A stretch of DNA of 64,000 nucleotides from Opitutaceae bacterium (GCA_028691845.1 JAQUYL010000006.1:1-64000); one strand, 5' to 3'; shown: positions 26,822 through 37,720, counted from the first letter of the stretch. A program made the numbers and translations. Notes: generated from the letters alone by a model not told the origin.

Positions 26822-29674
26822 TCAGATTCTTTTCGCCTGCCGAAGCAGTGCCTGCCCGGTCATCGATCGCGTCTCGCGATCGATGCCGATCCGCGGTCCG
26901 GCATAGATCACCTCACCCCCGTCGGGCCCGCCGCCGGGACCGAGATCGATGATCCAGTCGGCCAGGTTGATGACGTCGAGATTGTGCTCGATGATCACAA
27001 TGGTATTGCCGGCATCGCGGAGCTTGAAGAGCAGATCCATCAGCCGCTGGATGTCGGTCCAATGCAACCCGGTCGTCGGCTCATCCAGGACGTAGAGAGT
27101 GCGGCCCTGTTCGCGCTTGCTGAGTTCGAGTGAAAGCTTGACCCGCTGGGCCTCGCCGCCCGACAGCGTCACGGCGGACTGGCCGAGCTGAAGGTAACCC
27201 AGGCCGACGGCATCGAGCGTCGCCAGTTTCTCCATGAGCCGCGGCACGTTGCGGAAGAGACCCATGGCCTCCCGGACGGTGAGGGCGAGCACATCGGCAA
27301 TGCTCCTGCCATGAAAACGCACGTCGAGGGTCTCGCGGTTGAAACGGCGGCCGTCGCAACTGGGACAGGGCGCATAGGCATCGGCCATGAACTGCATGTC
27401 GAGCCGGATCTGCCCGTCCCCCTGGCAACGCTCGCAGCGTCCGCCGCGCACATTGAAGCTGAAACGGCTCGCCCGGTAGCCGCGCACGCGGGCCAACGGC
27501 ACCTTGGCAAAGAGGTCGCGCAGCAGGTCAAGCAGGCCAACATAGCTCGCGGGATTTGAACGCGGACTGCGGCCGATCGGCTCCTGGTCCACTTGCACGG
27601 TTTTTTCAAAATGCTCCAGCCCCTCGAGGCCGCGATGCCGGCCGGGCAGCGTCTTCGCCCCATTGAGGCGCCGCGCCACGGCTGCGGCCAGAATGTCGTT
27701 CACAAGTGTGCTCTTGCCCGAACCGGAAACGCCGCTGACGCAGGTGACCAGCCCCACCGGGAACGCGGCGTCGAGATTGCGCAGGTTGTGCTCCGTCGCC
27801 CCGCGGACGACGAGCCAGCGCCCATCGGGGCGGCCCGTCCTGGCCTCCTTGAGGACCCCCATCTGGCCTGTCAGAAAAGGACCCGTGCTCGAGACTGACG
27901 CGGGCAGTTTGGCACACTCGGCCGGAGGGCCCTGAAACAACAGCCTCCCCCCCTCCGTGCCCGCCCCCGGTCCGAGTTCGACAAGCACGTCGGCCGCGCG
28001 GATGGTTTCCTCGTCGTGTTCGACAACGAGGACCGTGTTGCCTCGATCGCGCAGTTCGAGCAGCGTCGCGAGCAATCGCTGATTGTCGTGCGCATGCAGC
28101 CCGATGCTCGGTTCGTCGAGCACATAGATCACTCCCACCAGCCCCATGCCCAGCTGCGTGGCCAGGCGTACCCGCTGCGCCTCGCCGCCGCTGAGCGTGC
28201 CGTACTCGCGGTCGAGGGTCAGGTAACCGAGGCCTGTTTCCTGGAGAAAATGCAGCCGCTGCTCGACACCCGTCCGCACCTCGCGCACCGCATCGGTGGC
28301 AGGCAGGACTTCTGCCAGGCTGCGCACGAATGCCAGCGCTGTCCGCACGTCCATGCCGGCAAAATCCACCGCACTCCTGCCGGCGAGCAGCACGGCGGCA
28401 CTGCGGGCATTGAGACGCCGTCCGTGGCACGCCGGGCAGTCGCCGCTGGTTTGAAACGTGGCCAGCCGGGCCCGGTAACCGTCACTGCGCGATTCGCGCC
28501 GGCTTTCCTCCAGCAAGGCAAGCACGCCGGGAAACGGCTTCGCCTCCGCCCTCTGCGTGCGCCGCAGCCGAAAACTGAACAACCGCTCGCCGGTGCCGTG
28601 CAGGAGCGCCCGTCGCACCTCGTCGGGCAGTTCGAGCCAGGGTTTCTCCGGATCAAACGGAAGCTGCTCGGCCAGCTGCTTGAGGATGGAGTTGTGCCGG
28701 ATGATGAGATTCTTGCCTCCGATGCGCCAAGGCTTGATCGCCCCGCCGCGCACCGATTTTTCCGGATGCGGCACCACCAGTTCCTCGCTGAAACCGAGCT
28801 TGCGCCCCAAGCCGCCGCATTCAGGGCAGGCCCCTTCGCTGTGGTTGAAGGAAAAATGCCGGGGAGTCAGCGACTCGAAAACATCGCCGCAAATCACGCA
28901 GCTCAGCGTCTGGCTGAGTGGAATCTCGCGCCAGGGAGCCTCCGGCGTCTTCTGAACCAGCGCGATGGCCCGGTTTTGTCCTTCCCGCAAAGCCAGCTCC
29001 AGCGAGTCGGCCAGCCGGCTGCGCTGGTCTGCCGCCAGAACCAGGCGGTCGATCACCAGGTCGACTGCGATCTCCGCCACGCCGCTGGGGAGAAGCTTCG
29101 GCTCATCCAGCGAGCGTATCTCCCCCCCGATCCGCACCCGTTGGAATCCCCGCTGGAGCAACCGGGGCAGCTCATCGCGCAACACCGCCGGCTTGGCGCG
29201 CATCCACGGCGCCAGCAGCATCGCACGCTCCCCCGGAGCGTCGCGCAGGAGCTGATCCACGCAATCGTCGAGCGAGCGCTTCCCCACCCGTCCCCCGTCC
29301 TTCGGACAGCGTTGCTCGCCGCAGAGCGTCCAGAGCAGGCGTGAATAGTCGGCGACTTCCGTGACAGTGGCCACGGTGCTGCGGGGCGAACCGCCGCTGG
29401 TGCGTTGTTCTATGGCCAGAACGGGCGACAGGCCGTGGATGAAGTCCACGTCGGGCCGCTTCAGTTGTTCGAGCACCTGCCGCGCCTGAGCCGACAGACT
29501 CTCCATGTATTTGCGGTAACCCTCCGCATAAATCGTATCAAAGGCCAGCGAGGATTTGCCTGATCCACTCGGCCCCGTGACAACGATGAACCGGCCCCGC
29601 GGCAGGCGCAGTTCCAGATCCTTCAGGTTGTGCTCACGGGCGCCCTTGATGTGGATGTACGGCGAGACGTCCAT
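26822..29674 (-). CDS. uvrA: Excinuclease ABC subunit A
   Basis: DNA-damage recognition ATPase of nucleotide excision repair. Two ABC modules: Walker [10 protein letters not shown] (about residues 34-42) and GVSGSGKST in the C half. Both signatures read LSGGEAQRV, followed by [11 protein letters not shown] and [11 protein letters not shown]. Zinc-module Cys pairs are visible in [16 protein letters not shown] with CPECGG, and in [16 protein letters not shown] with [10 protein letters not shown]. The expected first CPxCG near residue 120 reads CPKDGG. Length 950. Start at the ATG giving [16 protein letters not shown]. Single gene, convergent with the PstS-like gene. Presence of a second uvrA elsewhere cannot be excluded. 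Confidence 0.95.
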   Translation of the reverse strand: MDVSPYIHIKGAREHNLKDLELRLPRGRFIVVTGPSGSGKSSLAFDTIYAEGYRKYMESLSAQARQVLEQLKRPDVDFIHGLSPVLAIEQRTSGGSPRSTVATVTEVADYSRLLWTLCGEQRCPKDGGRVGKRSLDDCVDQLLRDAPGERAMLLAPWMRAKPAVLRDELPRLLQRGFQRVRIGGEIRSLDEPKLLPSGVAEIAVDLVIDRLVLAADQRSRLADSLELALREGQNRAIALVQKTPEAPWREIPLSQTLSCVICGDVFESLTPRHFSFNHSEGACPECGGLGRKLGFSEELVVPHPEKSVRGGAIKPWRIGGKNLIIRHNSILKQLAEQLPFDPEKPWLELPDEVRRALLHGTGERLFSFRLRRTQRAEAKPFPGVLALLEESRRESRSDGYRARLATFQTSGDCPACHGRRLNARSAAVLLAGRSAVDFAGMDVRTALAFVRSLAEVLPATDAVREVRTGVEQRLHFLQETGLGYLTLDREYGTLSGGEAQRVRLATQLGMGLVGVIYVLDEPSIGLHAHDNQRLLATLLELRDRGNTVLVVEHDEETIRAADVLVELGPGAGTEGGRLLFQGPPAECAKLPASVSSTGPFLTGQMGVLKEARTGRPDGRWLVVRGATEHNLRNLDAAFPVGLVTCVSGVSGSGKSTLVNDILAAAVARRLNGAKTLPGRHRGLEGLEHFEKTVQVDQEPIGRSPRSNPASYVGLLDLLRDLFAKVPLARVRGYRASRFSFNVRGGRCERCQGDGQIRLDMQFMADAYAPCPSCDGRRFNRETLDVRFHGRSIADVLALTVREAMGLFRNVPRLMEKLATLDAVGLGYLQLGQSAVTLSGGEAQRVKLSLELSKREQGRTLYVLDEPTTGLHWTDIQRLMDLLFKLRDAGNTIVIIEHNLDVINLADWIIDLGPGGGPDGGEVIYAGPRIGIDRETRSMTGQALLRQAKRI

Positions 29675-29866
29675 TGCCGTCACCTTTGCGCATTTGGCGG
29701 GGCCCTCCAAGCGTTAATCGTGGCTGGCCGCCCCTCCTTCCGAATCTATTCGTTCTTGCCCTCGGTGGTAAATCTTCGCTTCATCACGCCCTGTTTGTCC
29801 GATGCAAACCGTTGGCTTGACCTGCAATCCTCCACCTAGCCACTCCGGCTGCAACCAGCGCCCCCC
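29675..29866. promoter_or_regulatory. Divergent promoter region uvrA / DUF1302 operon
   Basis: 192 bases between oppositely directed starts, which must contain both promoters. I see no convincing LexA box or strong -10/-35 pair. Confidence 0.35.
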
Positions 29867-31780
29867 ATGATCTTGAACCCACGAATTGGTTTTTCATGCC
29901 GCAAGCTTCCTGCCCTCCTGACTGCAGCACTTGTTCTCTCCCCTGCCGCCGTGCAGGCGTTTGTCTTTGAGTCCGGTGATGTTTCCGGCAGTTTTGACAC
30001 GACGATCTCGATCGGCAGCCTGATCCGCCTCAACCGCCCCGACCCCGAATATTATGGCTTTGCCAGCGGCGGCCAGCAGCGGTCGGTCAACAATGACGAT
30101 GGCAACCTCAACTACCATCGCGGCTTGGCGTCACTGACGGCCAAGATGAACAACGACCTCCAGGTAAAGTACCACGACTCCGGCCTGTTTGCCCGCGGCC
30201 TCTATTTCTACGACACCGTCAATGTCAACGGCACCCGTTCTTACCGGGCGCTGTCCGACGCCGCACAGGACCAGGTCGGCGAGGTGGCCGAATTGCTCGA
30301 TGCCTACGTCTACTACAAACCCACCCTGGGCGGCATGCCCGCCGACTTCCGTTTCGGCCGGCAGGTGCTGAGTTGGGGCGAGAGCACGTTCATTCCGAAC
30401 GGCATCAATTCCATCAACCCCATCGATGTCTCAAAGCTCCGCATGCCTGGTTCGGAAATCCGCGATGCCTTGCGCCCGCTGCCGATGTTCTCCGGTTCCC
30501 TGACCGTCGCCGACAATCTGACCATCGACGCCTTTTATCTGCTCGACTGGAAACGCACCCGGATTGACCCCCCCGGCACCCTCTTCGGCTCCAACGATTT
30601 TGCCGGGCCCGGCGGCGACAAGATCTATCTCGGCTTTGGAGCCATCGGCGACAAAACAAGCTACGGCTACGTGCCGCGCGGCCCCGACCGCACTCCGAAC
30701 GTCAGGAACCAATACGGCCTTGCCGCGCGCTGGCTCGTGCCTGAGCTCAATAACACGGAGTTTGGCTTTTTCTTCATCAATTACCATAGCCGCCTTCCGA
30801 TCATCAGCGCCATCACCCCGACCACGCCAATCGCCCCGTTTGTGCCCGGCCAGCTGGCGAATCTTCTGGTCGCGAATGGCGCGGCGACCCCGGCCAGCGC
30901 GGCCGCCACAGCCCAAGCCCTGCTCACCGTCTATGCCACCAATCCTGCGGCCCTATCCGCCCAGCAGGCGGCGCTGATCGCGGGCGCAAACCAACTGGCC
31001 TTTTTCTCCTCCGTGGCCACCGCCCGTTACACGGTCGAGTTTCCCGAGGACATCCGCCTCTACGGCGTCAGCTTCAACACCGACGTGGGCGGCATCGCAC
31101 TGCAGGGCGAGGTCTCCTATCGCGAACGCCAGCCGCTCCAGATCGACGACGTAGAGCTTCTTTTCGCCGCCCTTTCCTCGATCAACCCGGTCTATGGTCC
31201 CAACAACCAGATCGGGAATTATCTCGGTCGACTCAGCACCTATCTCCCGGGTTACCGGCGCATGTCGGTGTGGCAGGCGCAAATGACCGCCACAAAGGTC
31301 CTCGGCCCTCACTTGGGGGCGCAACAAATCACATTCCTCTGTGAGGCAGGCGCCACCCAGGTGCCCGATTTGCCGGGCAGAAACAAGCTGCGCTTTGACG
31401 GCCCCGGCACCTTCCTGGCCGGCAGCCTGTCCGAGATGACCGCCACCGGCAGCGGCGCGCTGGGCGCGACACCCGCCGGGGCCTTCGCCGACAGGTTCTC
31501 CTGGGGCTACCAGCTGGTCGGCCGGCTCGATTACAACAACGCCTTCAAGGGCGTCAACGTGTCGCCGCTGCTGGCCTATGCCCATGATGTCAGCGGCAAC
31601 ACGCCCCTCCCTCTCGGCAATTTCATCGAGGGGCGAAAAACCCTCACCGTCGGATCCGATTTCACCTTCCAGAATGCCTGGGCGGTTGAGGCGCGCTGGA
31701 CCAACTTCTTTGGCGCCGGCGCCTACAATCTGCTAGCCGATCGCGACTTTTTCTCACTCACCGTGAAGTATTCATTCTGA
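29867..31780 (+). CDS. DUF1302 family outer-membrane protein
   Basis: A 637-residue predicted beta-barrel with a signal peptide (LLTAALVLSPAAVQA). It shows the DUF1302 hallmarks: an N-terminal FESGDVSGSFDTTISIGSLI, DFRFGRQVLSWGESTFIPNG, then INSINPIDVSKLRMPG, and a barrel ending in alternating aromatics (FFSLTVKYSF). In Proteobacteria, DUF1302 genes almost always precede DUF1329 genes and an RND exporter, in loci tied to hydrophobic compounds; no biochemical function is assigned. First gene of a four-gene + strand cluster. Confidence 0.9.
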   Translation: MILNPRIGFSCRKLPALLTAALVLSPAAVQAFVFESGDVSGSFDTTISIGSLIRLNRPDPEYYGFASGGQQRSVNNDDGNLNYHRGLASLTAKMNNDLQVKYHDSGLFARGLYFYDTVNVNGTRSYRALSDAAQDQVGEVAELLDAYVYYKPTLGGMPADFRFGRQVLSWGESTFIPNGINSINPIDVSKLRMPGSEIRDALRPLPMFSGSLTVADNLTIDAFYLLDWKRTRIDPPGTLFGSNDFAGPGGDKIYLGFGAIGDKTSYGYVPRGPDRTPNVRNQYGLAARWLVPELNNTEFGFFFINYHSRLPIISAITPTTPIAPFVPGQLANLLVANGAATPASAAATAQALLTVYATNPAALSAQQAALIAGANQLAFFSSVATARYTVEFPEDIRLYGVSFNTDVGGIALQGEVSYRERQPLQIDDVELLFAALSSINPVYGPNNQIGNYLGRLSTYLPGYRRMSVWQAQMTATKVLGPHLGAQQITFLCEAGATQVPDLPGRNKLRFDGPGTFLAGSLSEMTATGSGALGATPAGAFADRFSWGYQLVGRLDYNNAFKGVNVSPLLAYAHDVSGNTPLPLGNFIEGRKTLTVGSDFTFQNAWAVEARWTNFFGAGAYNLLADRDFFSLTVKYSF

Positions 31781-31825
31781 ATCTGCCCTGACATCCCGCC
31801 CACTCTGTCTCCCCCACACGTCCAT

Positions 31826-33181
31826 ATGAAAACCAAGATCTTCCTGTTCTCCGCCTTGGGTTGCCTGGCCTTGGTTGCGACCATGCGTGCTGCCATCAGC
31901 GCGTCCGAAGCCGATCGCCTCGGCAAGGATCTCACGCCGCTTGGCGGTGAAAAGGCCGGCAATGCCGATGGCACCATTCCCGCATGGACCGGCGGCATCA
32001 CAACTCCGCCCGCCGGATACACGGTCGGCATGCACCACCCTGATCCCTTTTCTTCCGATCCGGTGCTCTTCACCATTTCCGCCGCCAACGCCGACCGCTA
32101 CGCCGCCAAACTCACGGCCGGCCAGCTGGCCATGTTCAAGACCTACCCCGATTACACCATGCCGGTGTACGCCACGCGCCGAAGCGCCTCGGTGCCGCAA
32201 CGCATCTACGATGCCACAAAAAAATACGCCACCACGGCGCACCTCACCGAGGGCGGCAACGGCATCGCCGGTGCGATCATCGGCATCCCATTCCCCGTGC
32301 CGCAAAACGGCCTCGAAGTCCTATGGAATCACCTCACGCGTTTCCGCGGCGACGGGGCGGAACGCTGGATTGGACAGGCCGCCCCCCAGCGCGACGGCAG
32401 CTACACCATGGTGCAGTTCGACGACAAATTCCTCTACAATTACGTCCGCGAAGGCATTACGGAATCCGATCTTAACAACGTGCTGGTCTTCTTCAAACAG
32501 GGCACGCTCGCACCTGCCCGCTACGCCGGCAGCATTCTGCTCGTGCACGAGACGCTGGATCAGGTCAAGGAACCCCGCAATGCGTGGATCTACAACGCCG
32601 GCCGGCGCCGGGTCAGCCGCGCGCCAAATGTTGCCTATGACAACCCGGGCACCAACGCCGACGGCATGCGCACTACCGACCAGTTCGACATGTTCAACGG
32701 CGCGCCCGATCGCTACGAGTGGAAACTATTGGGCAAAAAAGAGATGTATGTGCCATACAACTCCTATCGGCTGCATAGCGACAAGGTGAAATATTCCGAA
32801 ATCATCAAACCGCTCCACATCAACCAGAGCCTCACTCGTTACGAACTGCATCGGGTCTGGGTGGTCGAAGCCATGCTCAAGCCCGGCGCCAGCCATCTCT
32901 ACTCCCGCCGCACCTTCTACTTCGACGAAGACAGCTGGCAGGCCCTCGCGGTCGATCAGTACGACGCCCGGGGCCAGCTCTGGCGCGTCTCCGAAGCGCA
33001 TTGCATCAATTACTACGATGTGCCCACTTTTTGGAGCACGCTCGAGGTGCATACCGATTTGCAGGCGGGTCGTTACCTTGCCATCGGTCTCGATAACGAA
33101 GGAAAGACATACGACTTTGGGCTGAAGGAGACCCTGAAGGACTATACTCCCCAGGCGCTCCGCCAGGAAGGCGTTCGTTGA
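31826..33181 (+). CDS. DUF1329 family outer-membrane-associated protein
   Basis: A 451-residue secreted protein (signal peptide about residues 1-22, ending TMRA). DUF1329 features: an early GTIPAWTGGITTPPAGY, a central NAWIYNAGRRRVSRAPNV and MRTTDQFDMFNGAPDRYEWK, and a late LSRRTFY-like YSRRTFYFDEDSWQA. Weak structural kinship to LolB/LppX-like lipid carriers has been suggested for the family, which would suit passage of a hydrophobic cargo; that is inference. It lies 45 bases after the DUF1302 gene and its stop overlaps the next gene's start. Confidence 0.9.
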   Translation: MKTKIFLFSALGCLALVATMRAAISASEADRLGKDLTPLGGEKAGNADGTIPAWTGGITTPPAGYTVGMHHPDPFSSDPVLFTISAANADRYAAKLTAGQLAMFKTYPDYTMPVYATRRSASVPQRIYDATKKYATTAHLTEGGNGIAGAIIGIPFPVPQNGLEVLWNHLTRFRGDGAERWIGQAAPQRDGSYTMVQFDDKFLYNYVREGITESDLNNVLVFFKQGTLAPARYAGSILLVHETLDQVKEPRNAWIYNAGRRRVSRAPNVAYDNPGTNADGMRTTDQFDMFNGAPDRYEWKLLGKKEMYVPYNSYRLHSDKVKYSEIIKPLHINQSLTRYELHRVWVVEAMLKPGASHLYSRRTFYFDEDSWQALAVDQYDARGQLWRVSEAHCINYYDVPTFWSTLEVHTDLQAGRYLAIGLDNEGKTYDFGLKETLKDYTPQALRQEGVR

Positions 33182-34203
33182 GAAAACCTCCGCTTCCCCC
33201 CCCGTCGGACCGTTCCCAGCCGGCTGGGCGGGCGGGCGATGCCCGCCCTGTTCCCCTCCGGTTGTTCGGACCACTCGCCCGTCCTCTGCTGCCGTTTCTG
33301 CTGGCCGTGACACTCATAGGCCGGGCCGGGGAGATGTCCGAGGCCGCTCCGCTGGCGGCACAAGCCTTGTTGATCGGAGTGGCCCGGGCCAGCCCCGCCT
33401 GCGTCGCCGTAGGCCAGTTTGGCAACGTGGTCGTCTCCCGCGATCAAGGCCGCACATGGCAGCAGATAATTGTGCCCACCCGGAGCATGCTTACGGGCGT
33501 TTCGTTCCCCGATGCCAGGCATGGCTGGGCGGTCGGCCATGACGGAGTGATTCTGGCCACCACCGATGGCGGGCAGACCTGGAGCCGGCAGGACGACGGC
33601 ACCGACGATCAAACCATATACCTCGACGTGCTTTTCCTCGACAAACAAACGGGCTTTGCCGTAGGCGCCTACGGCAAGTTCGTCGCGACCGAGGACGGCG
33701 GCAAAACATGGACTGCACGCCCCCCCATCGACGAGGATCTGCACTTCAACAGACTTACAGCGAACGCGACCGGAAGCCTCTTTCTGGCAGGAGAAAGCGG
33801 CACCGCCCTCACTTCGGCCGATCAGGGTCACACCTGGCAGCGCTTGGATGTGCCCTATGAAGGCTCACTGTACGGCCTTCTGCCCGTGGATGGTTCCCGT
33901 CTCCTCGCCTACGGCCTGCGCAGCCACATCTTCCGTTCCGACGACGCAGGGACCAGTTGGCAGCCGCTGGAATCTGACCCCAAGGTACTTATCATGGCCG
34001 GTCTCCGCCTCAGTTCGGGCGCGATCGCACTCGCCGGCCAGGGAGGGCATTTCTTTGTCAGCCGCGATGGCGGTCGGAGTTTCCGGCATTGGACGCCGGA
34101 CAAACTCAACAAGAGCGTCTCCTCCCTCGCTGAGACGGACGACGGCGCGCTGATCGCTGTCGGCGAAGGCGGCGCGCTGCGCTTGGAACTGCCGCCCGAA
34201 TAA
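33178..34203 (+). CDS. Ycf48-like beta-propeller protein
   Basis: Secreted beta-propeller with repeated blades of the form SRDQGRTWQQI, TTDGGQTWSRQD, TEDGGKTWTARP, SADQGHTWQRLD, SDDAGTSWQPLE and SRDGGRSFRHW. These are the BNR/Ycf48 Asp-box turns (at least six). N-terminal hydrophobic segment LLPFLLAVTLIGRAGE is a probable signal or anchor. Ycf48 proteins act as assembly factors in photosystem II; here the partner is more likely the neighbouring exporter. The start used is TTG 33178 overlapping the upstream stop; a later start cannot be excluded. Confidence 0.82.
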   Translation: MRKPPLPPPSDRSQPAGRAGDARPVPLRLFGPLARPLLPFLLAVTLIGRAGEMSEAAPLAAQALLIGVARASPACVAVGQFGNVVVSRDQGRTWQQIIVPTRSMLTGVSFPDARHGWAVGHDGVILATTDGGQTWSRQDDGTDDQTIYLDVLFLDKQTGFAVGAYGKFVATEDGGKTWTARPPIDEDLHFNRLTANATGSLFLAGESGTALTSADQGHTWQRLDVPYEGSLYGLLPVDGSRLLAYGLRSHIFRSDDAGTSWQPLESDPKVLIMAGLRLSSGAIALAGQGGHFFVSRDGGRSFRHWTPDKLNKSVSSLAETDDGALIAVGEGGALRLELPPE

Positions 34204-34210
34204 TCAATCC

Positions 34211-36562
34211 ATGGCCCGCCTCGAAGCATTCGTTTTCCGCCATCGCTTGTTGATCGTCCTGCTCTTCGGCGCAGTGACCCTCTGCCTCGGCTTTTTTGCC
34301 GCGCAGACCCGGGTGGATGCCAGCTTCAACAAGCAGCTCCCTCAGCAGCACGAATACATCAAGAATTTTCTCAAGTATCAGTCCCAGTTCGGTGGCGCCA
34401 ACCGCGTGGTCATTGCCCTCATGGCCGATCAGGGGGACATCTTTACTGCGGAATTCTTCAAGGCTCTTAAAGGGGTCACCGACGAGCTGTTTTTCCTGCC
34501 CGGAGTCGATCGCAGCACCGTCACCTCCCTCTTCACCCCCAACGCCCGCTATGTCGAGACGGTCGAGGACGGCCTGGCGGGCGGCGACATCATTCCCTCC
34601 GGTTTTACGCCCATCCCGGAGAATTTCGATCGGGTGCGGCAGAATATCGTCAAATCAGGGCGACTGGGCCAGCTCGTCGCCAGTGATTTCTCGGGCGCAA
34701 TCGTGTCGGCTCAACTGCTCGAAATCGACCCCAACACCAAGGAACGACTCGATTATGTCCACTTCGCGAAGCTGCTTGAGGAGAAGATCCGCGGCCGTTT
34801 CACGGGCGGGGGGGTCCATGTTCACTTTGGCGTCCACATCATCGGCTTCGCCAAGGTGATCGGCGATATCAGCGACGGCGCGTCCAACGTGGTGTTTTTT
34901 TTCGCCATCTCGCTGGCGATTACCACCCTGCTCGTGTGGCTTTACGCAAAGGCCCTCTGGCTCACGGTGCTGCCGCTGTTGTGCTCCCTCATTGCGGTCG
35001 TCTGGCAGGTCGGCCTGCTCAACGTGATGGGCTATGGCATTGATCCCATGTCGATTCTGGTTCCGTTCCTCATCTTCGCAATCGGAGTCAGCCATGCGGT
35101 CCAAATGGTGCGCGCTTTCCGCACCGAGATATTCAACGGCCTTGATTCCGTCGGGGCAGCCCGCGCGGCCTTCAGGCAGTTGTTGTTTCCAGGCAGTGTT
35201 GCGCTGCTCACCGATACCATCGGTTTCCTTACAATCTACATTATCAAGATCCCGATCATCCAGGAACTGGCCATCACGGCCAGTCTCGGTGTGGCGCTCA
35301 TCATTTTCACCGGCCTCCTCCTGCTGCCGGTATTGCTCTCCTACGCCCGGCTTCCCGCCGGCTATCAGGAGTGGACTGCCGCCCGCCGGCTCTACACCGG
35401 CCGTCTGTGGCTCTATCCCAACAAAATCACTACCGCCTCCTGGTCGGTGGTTGTGATCGCCGTCTCCGCCGGCCTGTTTGTCTTTGGTTATTACAAGGCG
35501 AAGCAGATCAAAATCGGCGACCTGCAGTCCGGCGTGCCGGAACTCCGGTCGACTTCGCGCTACAATCAGGACAGCGCCATGATCACCAGCCGGTTCAGCA
35601 TCGGGGCCGACGTGATCACGACCCTGGTCGAAACCGTGCCCAATGGCTGCGTCGATCCCGATGTCATGCGCCTGATCGACCGGTTCGCCTGGCACATGCA
35701 GAACGTCGAGGGCGTCCAGTCTGTCATCGGCATCACCACGGTCGCCAAGACCATCAACGCCGGCTGGAATGAAGGCAGCCTGAAATGGCGGGTGATCCCC
35801 CGCGATCCCCAGGCGCTCGCCCAAGCCGTCTCTCCCATCGAAACCTCCACCGGCCTCCTCAACAGCGATGCCTCCGTGCTGCCGGTGATGATTTTCCTAA
35901 ATAATCACAAGGCCGAGACCATCGCCACCGTGACGGACGCCATCAAGGAATTTCGATCCGCCAATCCGTCGACCAAGGTCAAATTCCAGCTCGCCAGCGG
36001 CAATGTCGGGGTCATGGCCGCAACTAACGAGGTCGTCGCTGCGTCCCAGTTCCCCATCGTGATGTGGGTCTATGCGGCGGTGATCCTGCTCTGCCTGATC
36101 ACCTTCCGCTCGTGGCGGGCGACGGTCTGCATCGTGCTGCCTCTGGGGCTCGTCTCCTACCTCGGCTACGCGCTCATGGTCTATCTGGATATCGGCCTGA
36201 AGACCTCGACCCTGCCCGTCGTCTCGCTCGGCGTCGGCATCGGCGTGGATTATGGCATCTATTTGTTTTCCCGCCTGCTCGGACAACTCAAGAAGGGTGA
36301 ATTTTTTGAGGAAGCCATGCTCGACGCCTTCCGCCAGAGCGGCAGCGCCGTGTTTTTCACCGGAGCCACGCTCGCGATCGGCGTCAGCACATGGATCTTT
36401 TCCGACCTCAAGTTCCAAGCCGACATGGGCATTTTGCTCACCTTCATGTTCCTCGTCAACATGCTCGGCGCGATCATCGTTCTCCCGGCCCTGGCGCGCT
36501 GGCTGTTCCGGCATCATTCCGTCCACCTCCGCGCCCCATCCCCGCTGCCCGGCCAGTCATAG
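34211..36562 (+). CDS. RND/MMPL-type exporter
   Basis: A 783-residue inner-membrane transporter with the MMPL/HpnN layout: helix 1, a periplasmic loop (about 30-225), helices 2-6 (VVFFFAISLAITTLLVWLYA onwards, with the DPMSILVPFLIFAIGVSHAV signature helix), a second loop (about 430-610), then helices 8-12 (including VSLGVGIGVDYGIYLFSRLL). GIGVDYGIY matches the charged helix involved in proton coupling. Members export lipids or lipid-like compounds from the inner membrane. Starts 7 bases after the Ycf48-like gene and completes the cluster. Confidence 0.88.
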   Translation: MARLEAFVFRHRLLIVLLFGAVTLCLGFFAAQTRVDASFNKQLPQQHEYIKNFLKYQSQFGGANRVVIALMADQGDIFTAEFFKALKGVTDELFFLPGVDRSTVTSLFTPNARYVETVEDGLAGGDIIPSGFTPIPENFDRVRQNIVKSGRLGQLVASDFSGAIVSAQLLEIDPNTKERLDYVHFAKLLEEKIRGRFTGGGVHVHFGVHIIGFAKVIGDISDGASNVVFFFAISLAITTLLVWLYAKALWLTVLPLLCSLIAVVWQVGLLNVMGYGIDPMSILVPFLIFAIGVSHAVQMVRAFRTEIFNGLDSVGAARAAFRQLLFPGSVALLTDTIGFLTIYIIKIPIIQELAITASLGVALIIFTGLLLLPVLLSYARLPAGYQEWTAARRLYTGRLWLYPNKITTASWSVVVIAVSAGLFVFGYYKAKQIKIGDLQSGVPELRSTSRYNQDSAMITSRFSIGADVITTLVETVPNGCVDPDVMRLIDRFAWHMQNVEGVQSVIGITTVAKTINAGWNEGSLKWRVIPRDPQALAQAVSPIETSTGLLNSDASVLPVMIFLNNHKAETIATVTDAIKEFRSANPSTKVKFQLASGNVGVMAATNEVVAASQFPIVMWVYAAVILLCLITFRSWRATVCIVLPLGLVSYLGYALMVYLDIGLKTSTLPVVSLGVGIGVDYGIYLFSRLLGQLKKGEFFEEAMLDAFRQSGSAVFFTGATLAIGVSTWIFSDLKFQADMGILLTFMFLVNMLGAIIVLPALARWLFRHHSVHLRAPSPLPGQS

Positions 36563-36721
36563 GACGACGATGCGCAGAATCGATTGATTGGTTTGAGGTT
36601 GGGGTTGCGGCGGCTGTGCGACAATAGCGAACATGACTCCTGCTTCCGGCTGGCGCACCCGCCCGCGAGATTTTGACAATACCGACCCGACCCGATTCGT
36701 GTACCCGTTCTGACCACTTCC

Positions 36722-37720
36722 ATGTCCTGGGAAATCAAGCTTCGGCGCGGTCTCTATCTGCCGCAAATCGGCTGGTGGCTCGATGCCTCCGTGCCGGTGG
36801 ACCGTTCGTTTGTCTCCCATGCTCACTCCGATCACATCGCCGCCCATCGGGAGATCATTTGCACGGCCAGCACGGCGCGCCTCATGCGCCAGCGGCTGCC
36901 AGGCCGCAGGATCGAACACCTGCTGCCGTTCGGCCACACCGAGCAACTGACGCCGGATTGCGCCGTGACGCTCCACCCCGCCGGCCATATCCTGGGTTCG
37001 GCCCAGGTGTTGCTGGAGCATGGCGTGCATGGCCGGCTGCTTTACACCGGCGATTTCAAGCCCCGCTCAGGCCTGGCCGCCGAGCCCTGCGCCGCCCCCC
37101 GTGCCGATGTGCTTGTCATGGAAACAACCTTCGGCCTGCCGCGCTACGTATTCCCGCCTGCCGAAGAGGTGCTGGCCGATATTGTCGCCTTTTGCAGGAA
37201 GACCTTGGAGGACAGAGCCACGCCGGTTTTGCTCGGCTACAATCTCGGCAAAAGCCAGGAACTCCTGCAAGTGGTCGGGCGGGCCGGCCTGCCGGTCATG
37301 CTGCCGCCCCCGGCCTGCGCGATCACCCGGGCCTATGAAGAATTGGGCCTGCGTTTTCCCAGCTACCAAGCATTGCAGCCTGAGCGCGCCAGTGGCCATG
37401 TGGTCATCGCCCCACCCGGAGGCGGTGGCGACCTGCTGGGCCGACTCGCCGCCCGGCGCACGGCCGTGGTTTCGGGCTGGGCCATCGATCCGGCGACGGT
37501 CTACCGCCACAGATGCGACGCCGCCTTTCCCCTCTCCGACCACGCTGATTTCAACGAACTCCTGGCATTCGTCGCCGCCGTGCGCCCCCGACGCGTGTTC
37601 ACCGTACACGGATTTGCCCGTGAGTTTGCCCAGACCCTGCGCCGGCGGGGCGTCGAGGCTTGGGCATTGGGGGAAGACAATCAACTGGAGCTCGAACTGA
37701 CGGCTGATCCGCGGACCTGA
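36722..37720 (+). CDS. MBL-fold nuclease, ligase-associated exonuclease type
   Basis: Metallo-beta-lactamase fold protein (332 aa) of the beta-CASP/RNA-processing type. The metal motif is SHAHSDHIAAH; AGHILGSAQVLLE and YTGDFKPRSG supply further ligands, and the C-terminal SDHADFNELLAFVA and VFTVHGFAREFAQ complete the site. Such proteins are annotated as mRNA 3'-end processing factor-like or as exonucleases encoded beside ATP-dependent DNA ligases. No ligase gene is adjacent here, so the substrate (RNA or DNA) is open. Confidence 0.82.
   Translation: MSWEIKLRRGLYLPQIGWWLDASVPVDRSFVSHAHSDHIAAHREIICTASTARLMRQRLPGRRIEHLLPFGHTEQLTPDCAVTLHPAGHILGSAQVLLEHGVHGRLLYTGDFKPRSGLAAEPCAAPRADVLVMETTFGLPRYVFPPAEEVLADIVAFCRKTLEDRATPVLLGYNLGKSQELLQVVGRAGLPVMLPPPACAITRAYEELGLRFPSYQALQPERASGHVVIAPPGGGGDLLGRLAARRTAVVSGWAIDPATVYRHRCDAAFPLSDHADFNELLAFVAAVRPRRVFTVHGFAREFAQTLRRRGVEAWALGEDNQLELELTADPRT

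Noticed and set aside
28016..29344. 442-codon + strand frame opposite uvrA
   Set aside because: Antisense shadow of a highly conserved gene.
34655..35824. 389-codon minus frame opposite the RND exporter
   Set aside because: Asp/Gly-rich antisense frame with no domain signature; typical GC-rich shadow.
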